A stretch of 8,078 bases of DNA from JAULUH01 sp032111745 (GTDB taxonomy: Bacteria; Chloroflexota; Anaerolineae; JAAEKA01): contig JAULUH010000522.1 of NCBI GenBank assembly GCA_032111745.1, forward strand, positions 1 through 8,078. Direction: 5' to 3'. A program made the position numbers and the translations under genes. Under the pieces are notes generated by a model. The model worked only from the letters and a program-made list of their open reading frames with translations, searched no databases and was not told the origin of the DNA. This document shows, piece by piece, positions 1 through 5,204 of the stretch (positions are counted from its first letter, which is position 1; each line of letters begins with the position of its first letter).

Positions 1-1
1 C

Positions 2-820
2 CTAGATCGCCGCGGAATCGGAGCTCCCTGCGCTGATTAGAACCCGGGCCGGACGCAGCAACTGTCCACTATCCAGGTAGCCAGACTGGATAACCTGCGC
101 AATATCACCCTCCGGCACGGCCTCACTGGGCATTTGGCCCATGGCCTCGTGTACCTGGGGATCGAATGGCTCACCTTCTGGTGCGATTCGTTCCACACCG
201 TGGCGCTTTAAAGTATCTTGAAAGGCCCGGTAGGTAGACTCCAGGTTTTGCAGATAGCTGTCCTTCCAGGGGCTCTCGCTTGCCTTCTGGTCGCGGCGCA
301 GGTGCTGGAGGCCTAGCTCCAGGTTGTCGGCCAGGGAGAGCATGTCCCGCAGGATTCGCTGCCGCTCGTCGATAGCCTGCTGCGCATAGCGCCGCTCCTG
401 GCGTTTCTTGAAATTGTCCAGGTCGGCCTGCAGGCGCAGGTACTGCTCGCGCCAGTCGAGCTCTTCCCTGGGCTTAGGCTCCACCGGAGCCACTTTGCGC
501 GGCTTCACTGGCTCCGCTTCCGCTGCCTGGGCCTGGCCGCGCTGCTCTGCTAGCTCGGCTTCCGCCGTTTCGGCTTGGCTCCTCTGCTGTGCCAGCGCAA
601 CTTCCGCCGCAGCGAGCTTCGCCTCGCTCTCCTCTACTCTACGTTTCAACTCGGCAACAAGTTGCGCCTGCTGGCTGAGTCCCAGCTCCTGCCGCTTCGC
701 TGCATCCTGCAACTGTTTGTGCTCGGCCGCCAGCGTCTTGTAGGCCTGTGCCAGTCTCCTGTATTCAGCCATCGGAACACTGGTGGTCGCCCGCGAAAAT
801 GGGTCGTAAAAGCCTGCCAT
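2..820 (-). CDS. grpE: GrpE-like nucleotide exchange factor with long N-terminal coiled coil
   Basis: GrpE proteins are cytoplasmic dimers that release ADP from the Hsp70 chaperone DnaK. This 272-residue product has the GrpE domain from about residue 118 to 266. Family motifs visible are the long-helix YLRLQADLDNFKKR (127-140), the LADNLELGL stretch, GVERIAPEGEPFDPQVHEAM, and the C-terminal beta-domain ending SGQLLRPARVLIS. Residues 19-103 are a charged Ala/Glu/Gln-rich predicted coiled coil containing two similar 14-residue units (73-86 and 87-100), followed by a Pro/Lys hinge (104-117). Typical GrpE has a shorter, disordered N-terminus, so the total is longer than the usual 180-220 residues. 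The ATG at 820 was chosen because AAAGG lies five bases upstream; the frame stays open to an ATG at 991, but that extension is Cys-rich and unlike GrpE. No dnaK or dnaJ is adjacent, so this may be a stand-alone paralogue. The family call is strong; its role as the main GrpE is inference. Confidence 0.88.
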   Translation of the reverse strand: MAGFYDPFSRATTSVPMAEYRRLAQAYKTLAAEHKQLQDAAKRQELGLSQQAQLVAELKRRVEESEAKLAAAEVALAQQRSQAETAEAELAEQRGQAQAAEAEPVKPRKVAPVEPKPREELDWREQYLRLQADLDNFKKRQERRYAQQAIDERQRILRDMLSLADNLELGLQHLRRDQKASESPWKDSYLQNLESTYRAFQDTLKRHGVERIAPEGEPFDPQVHEAMGQMPSEAVPEGDIAQVIQSGYLDSGQLLRPARVLISAGSSDSAAI

Positions 821-913
821 GATTGCCTTTTTGTCTCTGGTGTGGTCTCGTAGCCTGCTCTGGCTGGTGCCCTGGGGACCGAGCCGGCAACCGCAGCTCC
901 AATAGCACTCTAT

Positions 914-932
914 CACATCGTCTTGAGATGTG
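914..932 (-). other. Small hairpin in the grpE-like leader
   Basis: CACATC (914-919) and GATGTG (927-932) are perfectly complementary around a 7-base loop. In the minus-strand transcript this sits about 95 bases before the ATG at 820. Six pairs is short and may be chance; it is listed only because it is the clearest fold in this part of the leader. Confidence 0.3.
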
Positions 933-1028
933 CAACTCGCCCTGGTGAAGCCAGACCTGCAGCCCTGGCGACACCACAGGACACGACCCATGGCCGCCCG
1001 CCGGGTAACCAGCTACCTTCCACACTCC

Positions 1029-1034
1029 ATTATA
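1029..1034 (-). promoter_or_regulatory. Putative -10 element of the grpE-like gene
   Basis: Read on the minus strand these bases are a perfect TATAAT. No good -35 lies 16-18 bases upstream; the best hexamer at that distance matches about three of six positions. Transcription would begin near 1022, giving a leader of about 200 bases before the ATG at 820. A perfect -10 without a -35, with tandem repeats ending 10 bases upstream, is the layout of activator-dependent promoters. Confidence 0.55.
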
Positions 1035-1044
1035 GATAGCCTGG

Positions 1045-1088
1045 GTTAGACGTGTGTTAGAGATGAGCTAGAATCGTGCTAGAGGTCA
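1045..1088. repeat. Four phased 11-bp direct repeats, G(T/C)TAGA-N5
   Basis: GTTAGA occurs at 1045 and 1056 and GCTAGA at 1067 and 1078, so four hexamers start exactly 11 bases apart; the next position in phase (1089) begins GTT. On the minus strand the units read TCTARC, and the last one ends 10 bases before the TATAAT at 1034-1029. Tandem repeats about 11 bp apart are the usual target of OmpR/PhoB-family response regulators, and in Pho-type promoters they sit about 10 bases from the -10. The repeats also lie 30-73 bases upstream of the plus-strand -35, so either gene could be the target. The regulator is unknown. Confidence 0.65.
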
Positions 1089-1117
1089 GTTCCGCTGCAG
1101 TCGCAGCCGTCGCGCTG

Positions 1118-1146
1118 TTGACTCGCTTTGCACCCTATGTTACAAT
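1118..1146 (+). promoter_or_regulatory. Sigma-70-type promoter of the sugar ABC operon
   Basis: TTGACT (1118-1123) and TACAAT (1141-1146) are separated by exactly 17 bases and match the housekeeping consensus at five of six positions each. This stands out in GC-rich DNA. Transcription should begin near 1153, leaving a leader of about 208 bases before the binding-protein ATG. Confidence 0.75.
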
Positions 1147-1147
1147 T

Positions 1148-1157
1148 TGCGTACGCA
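1148..1157. promoter_or_regulatory. Candidate operator: 10-bp perfect palindrome at the transcription start
   Basis: TGCGTACGCA is its own reverse complement and lies directly after the -10, across the predicted start near 1153. Repressors of sugar operons often bind there. It lacks the central CG of typical LacI-family sites, and symmetry does not extend beyond 10 bp, so the call rests on position and symmetry alone. Confidence 0.4.
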
Positions 1158-1198
1158 CCGCACTTGAGCCTCGGATGCCACTCTCCGGCAGTCCCCTC

Positions 1199-1224
1199 GA
1201 TCCCCCTTGCGAAAGGAGGTGATC
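1199..1224 (+). promoter_or_regulatory. Leader hairpin enclosing an extended anti-Shine-Dalgarno match
   Basis: GAAAGGAGGTGATC (1211-1224) is complementary over 14 bases to the conserved 3' end of bacterial 16S rRNA. Most of it can fold back: CCTT (1205-1208) with AAGG (1213-1216) around a GCGA tetraloop of GNRA type, CC (1202-1203) with GG (1218-1219) past one mismatch, and GAT (1199-1201) with ATC (1222-1224) past a two-base bulge. No ATG, GTG or TTG follows at normal spacing. A 15-codon frame from the ATG at 1175 stops at 1222, inside the stretch. It could be a ribosome standby site, leader-peptide element or translational switch. Confidence 0.45.
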
Positions 1225-1301
1225 ACGACTAATCCGTAACCAGCTATCTGCACTAGCATGTTCTCGGTGAAGCGGCCTGTTTTGCTTGTGCAACAGCCAA
1301 G

Positions 1302-1330
1302 CCTGGCCGTGACCTTGACCACTGGCCGGG
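1302..1330 (+). other. Potential hairpin upstream of the binding-protein ribosome site
   Basis: CCTGGCC (1302-1308) can pair with GGCCGGG (1324-1330) over seven pairs, one of them a G-U wobble, around a 15-base loop. It ends 13 bases before the Shine-Dalgarno site of the binding-protein gene. It might shape translation of the leader, but GC-rich stems arise easily by chance here. Confidence 0.3.
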
Positions 1331-1343
1331 ACCCTGGAGTCTC

Positions 1344-1352
1344 AAGGAGGAG
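1344..1352 (+). promoter_or_regulatory. Strong ribosome binding site of the binding-protein gene
   Basis: AAGGAGGAG lies eight bases before the ATG at 1361. It is the best-placed Shine-Dalgarno site of the operon and fits the high expression usually needed for a binding protein. It fixes the start. Confidence 0.85.
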
Positions 1353-1360
1353 AGTCCAAG

Positions 1361-2446
1361 ATGAAACGCGCGTTCTCAGTGTTTTCTATGTTGGTAGTGC
1401 TGGCCCTGCTCGCGGGTGCCTGCGCCGTGCCGACTGCACCAGTACCAGCGATCGAGCCGCAGCCTCAGCCAGCTGCCGAAACGCCCGCTCCAGTTGCAGA
1501 AGCGCCGGCAGCCCTGGAAGACGGCAAGCTCACCATCGCCTGGATACCCAAGGCGTTGAACAACCCGGTGTTCGAGCTGGGCAAGGTGGGGGCGGAGACC
1601 AAGGCGGCTGAGCTGACGGCCGCCGGCCCCTACGAGGTGGAGATCGTCTACACCGCGTCGGTGGCCTCCGACATGGCGGAGCAGGCGCGGGTGATGGAGG
1701 ACGTGGTCGCCGCAGGCGTGGACGCCATCGGCGTGTCATGCAACGACCCCACGGGCTGCGAGGATCCTATCAACAAGGCGATCGAAGTCGGGATTCCGAC
1801 CATGACGTGGGACTCGGACTCGCCGGACAGCCAGCGGTTCACCTACCTGGGCGTGGACAACTACGAGGGCGGTGTGGCGGCTGCGCAGCTGCTGGTGCAG
1901 AACATGGGCGAGGAGGGCCAGGTGGCGCTGTTGACAGGCGTGCCTGGGGCCTTCAACCTGGAGCAGCGGATCAGCGGCTTCAAGGACGAGGTGGCCAAGT
2001 ATCCCGGCATCGAGGTCGTGGACACGGTGGCGTGCAACGACGACATCAACCTGGGCGTTCAGGTGGTCGAGGAGACAATGCAGAAGTATCCCGACCTGGA
2101 CGGCTGGTTCTTCGTCGGGCTGTGGCCGCTGTTCGCCGAGCGGGGCTCGATGCCCCTGTGGGAAGCGGCTGCCGGCGAGGGCATGGTGACCATCGCCTTC
2201 GACACGCTGCCTGTGGAGCTGGAGTACCTGCAGGACGGGCTGCTGGCGGGCCTGGTGGGGCAGAAGTACTGGGGCTGGGGCTACGATACCGTGCAGATGA
2301 TCTACGACAAGATCGTCAACGGTGCGGAGTTCGAGAGCTTCACCAACTCCGGTATGGACATCGTCGACAAGTGCAACGTCGACGCCATGGCCGAGGCCTG
2401 GGCGAGCACCGACTTCACCCAACCCCTGCCTCCAACCTGCGATTAG
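1361..2446 (+). CDS. Sugar ABC transporter substrate-binding lipoprotein (CUT2, RbsB-like)
   Basis: This 361-residue protein captures a sugar outside the cytoplasmic membrane and delivers it to the permease encoded downstream. A lipoprotein signal is clear: KR at 2-3, a hydrophobic stretch, and LAGAC with the lipid-bearing Cys21. An Ala/Pro/Glu-rich linker (22-50) precedes the two-lobed periplasmic-binding-protein type I fold, starting at LTIAWIPKALNNPVF. Family-like elements include TMTWDSDSPDS, the hinge-region YLGVDNYEGG, LTGVPGAFNLEQRISGF, and TIAFDTLP in the C-terminal lobe. The mature part has five further cysteines (127, 133, 225, 338, 360); the CNDPTGC pair at 127/133 could form a disulfide in an extracytoplasmic protein. 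The gene opens a binding protein, ATPase, permease set behind a near-consensus promoter. The ligand cannot be named: ribose, xylose, galactose, inositol and others all use relatives of this family. Confidence 0.92.
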   Translation: MKRAFSVFSMLVVLALLAGACAVPTAPVPAIEPQPQPAAETPAPVAEAPAALEDGKLTIAWIPKALNNPVFELGKVGAETKAAELTAAGPYEVEIVYTASVASDMAEQARVMEDVVAAGVDAIGVSCNDPTGCEDPINKAIEVGIPTMTWDSDSPDSQRFTYLGVDNYEGGVAAAQLLVQNMGEEGQVALLTGVPGAFNLEQRISGFKDEVAKYPGIEVVDTVACNDDINLGVQVVEETMQKYPDLDGWFFVGLWPLFAERGSMPLWEAAAGEGMVTIAFDTLPVELEYLQDGLLAGLVGQKYWGWGYDTVQMIYDKIVNGAEFESFTNSGMDIVDKCNVDAMAEAWASTDFTQPLPPTCD

Positions 2447-2474
2447 CATCTGTGCATAGTAACTAGACGACCAG

Positions 2475-2530
2475 GAGACAGGTAGACTGTGGATCCGGCT
2501 GCTGTGCCATCGTCCCGGTCTACCTGTCTC
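2475..2530 (+). other. Long perfect inverted repeat (mRNA hairpin) after the binding-protein gene
   Basis: GAGACAGGTAGAC (2475-2487) and GTCTACCTGTCTC (2518-2530) form a 13-bp perfect stem around a 30-base loop, extendable by a G-U pair at each end. It lies 28 bases after the stop of the binding-protein gene and 74 bases before the ATPase start. No T-run follows, so it is not a classic intrinsic terminator. Hairpins at this place in ABC operons often stabilise the binding-protein message or reduce transcription into the membrane-component genes; that role is inferred. Confidence 0.75.
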
Positions 2531-2594
2531 TAGCACTCCCGAAGCCTCTCACTCATTCTTCCTCTCTGCCGGCTTTCCCATCGCCTACTGTTGC

Positions 2595-2598
2595 GGAG
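2595..2598 (+). promoter_or_regulatory. Ribosome binding site supporting a TTG start
   Basis: GGAG lies six bases before the TTG at 2605. The first in-frame ATG (2638) has no such site and would remove 11 residues of the usual N-terminus, so TTG is preferred. Confidence 0.65.
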
Positions 2599-2604
2599 CA
2601 GCCC

Positions 2605-4122
2605 TTGAACGAGACCACCCCCTCCCCAGTCCTGCGTATGGAGACCATCTTCAAGGCCTTTCCAGGCGTGCAGGCCCTGGACAGTGTCAACTTCGAGATC
2701 CGTCCCGGAGAAGTCGTCGCCCTGGTGGGCGAGAACGGCGCTGGTAAGTCGACCCTGATGAAGATTCTCAGCGGGGCCTATCGCAAGGACAGCGGCCAAA
2801 TCCTGCTCAATGGGGAGACAGTAGAGATTCTTAATCCTCAACATGCCCAGCGCCTGGGCATCGCTATTATCTACCAGGAGTTTAACCTTACGCGCAACCA
2901 GACCGCCGCCGCTAATGTCTTCCTCGCCAAAGAACCGCGGCTGCCCGGTCTATTGGGCAGGCTTGGCTTGGTGGATCGGCGGCGCATGGAGCGCGACGCC
3001 GAGATGCTGTTGAGCAGGGTCGGCGCACGCGTGCCTGCCACATCCCTGGTCCGCACCCTGTCGGTAGCCCAGCAGCAAATGGTGGAGATTGCCAAGGCCC
3101 TGGCCGTGGAGGCCCGCTTGATCATCATGGACGAGCCCACGGCTGCCCTGGGCGAAAGCGAGGTGGAAACTCTCTTCGAGATCGTGCGTAATCTCAAGGC
3201 CGCCAACATTGCCGTCATCTTCATCACCCATCGCCTGGAGGAGCTGTTCCAGATCGCCGACCGGGTCGTCGTGCTGCGGGATGGCCGCAACGCAGGCGAG
3301 GTGTCCATGCCCGAGGCCTCTATCGACGGTATTATCCAGATGATGGTGGGGCGGACCCTTGACGACATGTTCCACAAGGAGCCCGCGAACATCGGCGCTT
3401 CGGTCCTCGAGGTGCGGGGCTTAAGCCGCGGCAATACCGTGCGCGATGTCAGCTTCGACCTGCGCCGCGGCGAGATCCTGGGCATCGCCGGGCTGATGGG
3501 CGCCGGGCGCACCGAGACCGCACGCGTAATCTTCGGCGTCGACCACAGGGATGCCGGCGAGGTCCTGGTCGAAGGCCAAACGGTCTCCCTCAGGTCGCCA
3601 GAGCATGCGGTGGAAGCTGGACTGGGCTTCGTGCCCGAGGATAGGGCGAACCAGGGGCTGGTGCTTAAGCTGCCCGTGCTGCAGAACATTAACCTGGCGA
3701 CCCTGGATCAGCAGAGCCGGCTCGGTTGGGTAAGCCGTCCCTCGTTGAACCGTACCGCAGCTGGCTTCGTCGAGCGTCTCGATATCCGCACGCCGGGCCT
3801 GGCACAAAAAGTCATGTTCCTGTCCGGCGGCAACCAGCAGAAGGTGGTTCTGGCCAAGTGGCTTGCCTCCAATCCCAAGGTGCTCATCCTGGACGAGCCC
3901 ACCCGAGGCATCGACGTGGGAGCCAAGGCCGAGGTGCACGCGCTTATGAGCCGGCTGGCCCAGGCCGGGATGGGAATCATCATGATCTCCTCGGAGCTCC
4001 CCGAGATCCTGGGCATGAGCGATCGCATCGTGGTGATGCACGAAGGCCGTGTGGCCGCCATCATGGATCGGGCTGAGGCAACCCAGGAAGAGATCATGGC
4101 GTATGCCAGCGGACAGGCTTAG
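2605..4122 (+). CDS. Sugar ABC transporter ATPase with two nucleotide-binding domains (RbsA/MglA type)
   Basis: This 505-residue cytoplasmic protein powers the sugar importer by hydrolysing ATP at the inner face of the permease. The N-terminal cassette is complete: Walker A GENGAGKST (42-50), Q-loop YQE (Q91), LSVAQQQ signature (152-158), Walker B LIIMDEP (172-178) and H-loop His209. The C-terminal cassette has a degenerate Walker A, GLMGAGRTE (296-304), with Arg in place of Lys, then a strong signature LSGGNQQ (406-412) and Walker B LILDEPTRGID from 427. The degenerate second P-loop, the NQQ signature and PTRGIDVGAKAEV are hallmarks of the RbsA/MglA/XylG family, and length matches the usual 490-510. 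A TTG start is chosen because GGAG lies six bases upstream. The gene follows the binding-protein gene after 158 bases and precedes the permease by 42. Substrate is unknown; mglA or rbsA cannot be assigned with confidence. Confidence 0.95.
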   Translation: MNETTPSPVLRMETIFKAFPGVQALDSVNFEIRPGEVVALVGENGAGKSTLMKILSGAYRKDSGQILLNGETVEILNPQHAQRLGIAIIYQEFNLTRNQTAAANVFLAKEPRLPGLLGRLGLVDRRRMERDAEMLLSRVGARVPATSLVRTLSVAQQQMVEIAKALAVEARLIIMDEPTAALGESEVETLFEIVRNLKAANIAVIFITHRLEELFQIADRVVVLRDGRNAGEVSMPEASIDGIIQMMVGRTLDDMFHKEPANIGASVLEVRGLSRGNTVRDVSFDLRRGEILGIAGLMGAGRTETARVIFGVDHRDAGEVLVEGQTVSLRSPEHAVEAGLGFVPEDRANQGLVLKLPVLQNINLATLDQQSRLGWVSRPSLNRTAAGFVERLDIRTPGLAQKVMFLSGGNQQKVVLAKWLASNPKVLILDEPTRGIDVGAKAEVHALMSRLAQAGMGIIMISSELPEILGMSDRIVVMHEGRVAAIMDRAEATQEEIMAYASGQA

Positions 4123-4142
4123 GGCCCAGGCCCAGCACGACG

Positions 4143-4158
4143 GATCCCAGGAAGGATC
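4143..4158 (+). promoter_or_regulatory. Permease ribosome binding site inside a small hairpin
   Basis: AGGAAGGA (4149-4156) lies eight bases before the permease ATG. GATCC (4143-4147) can pair with GGATC (4154-4158) around a 6-base loop, which would partly hide the site. Ribosomes finishing the ATPase gene (stop at 4122) could open it, a form of translational coupling; five pairs is weak evidence. Confidence 0.4.
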
Positions 4159-4164
4159 GACGAC

Positions 4165-5160
4165 ATGACCCAGTCAGCAAGCCCCACCTCTAGGCCGGCC
4201 GAACAGCGTTCGGCCTGGCAAAGCTTTCTGCGCGCGCAGGAATTCGGCGTCTTCCTGATCCTGGTGGCGCTGTGCGTTTTCCTGACCATCACAACCGACA
4301 CCTTCCTCACCTGGACCAACATCTCCAACAACCTGCGCAACTTCTCCTGGATCGCCATCAGTGCCTTTGGCGAAGCCATGGTCATCATCACGGGCGGCAT
4401 CGATCTCTCCGTGGGCTCGGTGATGGCGCTGTCCGGCCTGGGCACGGCGATGCTGCTCACGCGGGATGTGCCTGTCGTGTTGGCTGTGCTGGGTGGCCTG
4501 GGCATCGGCTCGCTGGTCGGCGTCCTCAACGGCTTGATGGTCACCAAGGGCAGGCTGCCCCCCTTCATTGCGACTCTGGGCACCCTGCTCATGGCCCGCG
4601 GCCTGGTGCAGGGCCTGACCCAGGGGCAGCCGGTGCGTGGTCTGAGCGACCGATTCATCAGCCTGGGGCGCTTCGAGATTCCCCTCGGCAACATCGGCAT
4701 TCCCCTGCCCCTGGTTATCATGCTGGTCGTTGCGCTGCTGGTGCACCTCTTCCTGGCCCGTACCGTTTGGGGTTATCGCATCTACGCCGTCGGCGGCAAC
4801 GAGACCGCCGCCGGCCTGTCAGGGATCAACACCGATCGCGTCAAGATTCTGGTCTATACGCTCAGCGCCTTCCTGACCAGCATTGGCGGCATCCTGATGA
4901 CGGCCCGCCTGGGCGTGGCCGCCCCCACGGCTGCCCAGGGCTATGAGCTCGACGTGATCGCCGCTGCCGTCGTGGGCGGCGTTAGCCTCATGGGTGGCGA
5001 AGGTACCATCCTGGGCGTGCTCATCGGTGCCGCCATCATGCAGGTGCTGCGCAACGGCCTGGTTCTAACCGGCGTGTCCGCCTATTGGCTGCAGGCCGTG
5101 CAGGGCGCCGTCATCGTCGTCGCCATCATGCTCGACCAGCTGCGCAAACGCCGCCGTTGA
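4165..5160 (+). CDS. Sugar ABC transporter permease (RbsC type)
   Basis: This 331-residue polytopic inner-membrane protein would form, as a dimer, the path for the sugar taken up by the neighbouring binding protein and ATPase. It belongs to the branched-chain amino acid/ribose permease superfamily (BPD_transp_2). The sequence shows a short polar N-terminus, successive hydrophobic segments starting near residue 27, the family motif TGGIDLSVGS (76-85), LNGLMVTKGRLPPFIATLGT, the cytoplasmic YAVGGNETAAGLSGI region (207-221) that usually contacts the ATPase, and DVIAAAVVGGVSLMGGEGT near the C-terminus. It ends in a basic RKRRR tail, and its length is normal for RbsC-like proteins. The ATG is supported by AGGAAGGA eight bases upstream. 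The gene lies 42 bases after the ATPase gene and 44 before the next. Transport class is secure; the sugar is not. Confidence 0.95.
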   Translation: MTQSASPTSRPAEQRSAWQSFLRAQEFGVFLILVALCVFLTITTDTFLTWTNISNNLRNFSWIAISAFGEAMVIITGGIDLSVGSVMALSGLGTAMLLTRDVPVVLAVLGGLGIGSLVGVLNGLMVTKGRLPPFIATLGTLLMARGLVQGLTQGQPVRGLSDRFISLGRFEIPLGNIGIPLPLVIMLVVALLVHLFLARTVWGYRIYAVGGNETAAGLSGINTDRVKILVYTLSAFLTSIGGILMTARLGVAAPTAAQGYELDVIAAAVVGGVSLMGGEGTILGVLIGAAIMQVLRNGLVLTGVSAYWLQAVQGAVIVVAIMLDQLRKRRR

Positions 5161-5204
5161 CCCCTCCGCGCACTCCCCCATCGTCGGGCCAGCCCTGCAT
5201 CCGT

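Larger units (their letters stand above)
821..1360. other. Divergent intergenic control region (540 bases, no gene)
   Basis: This region separates the minus-strand grpE-like gene from the plus-strand sugar transport genes. From left to right it holds the roughly 200-base leader of the grpE-like gene with a small hairpin (914-932), a minus-strand TATAAT, four phased repeats, a plus-strand promoter, a palindrome at the predicted start site, and a roughly 208-base leader of the transport operon. I found no convincing protein or stable RNA gene in it. Frames open across it (991 leftward, 1258 rightward) lack ribosome sites and resemble no protein family. Confidence 0.8.

Noticed and set aside
821..991. 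In-frame extension of the grpE-like gene to an ATG at 991
   Set aside because: The 57 extra residues are Cys/Arg/Gly-rich and unlike any GrpE N-terminus, and no ribosome site precedes 991, while AAAGG precedes the ATG at 820.
1029..1088. CIRCE or HAIR heat-shock operator upstream of the grpE-like gene
   Set aside because: The repeats are direct, not inverted, and match neither the TTAGCACTC/GAGTGCTAA nor the CTTGAGT/ACTCAAG patterns.
1258..1611. 117-codon plus-strand frame overlapping the start of the binding-protein gene
   Set aside because: It has no ribosome site, no family resemblance, and most of it is an out-of-frame reading of the binding-protein gene.
1736..2536. 266-codon minus-strand frame opposite the binding-protein gene
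   Set aside because: It is an antisense shadow of a GC-rich coding region; the His/Val/Gln-rich product has no recognisable domain.
2518..2560. Intrinsic terminator after the binding-protein gene
   Set aside because: The stem is strong but is followed by mixed C/T-rich sequence, not a T-run, and the next gene clearly belongs to the same transporter.
5085..5204. Earlier start for the cyclotransferase at 5085, overlapping the permease
   Set aside because: The added residues are an Arg/Pro-rich out-of-frame reading of the permease end and would displace the lipoprotein signal from the N-terminus.
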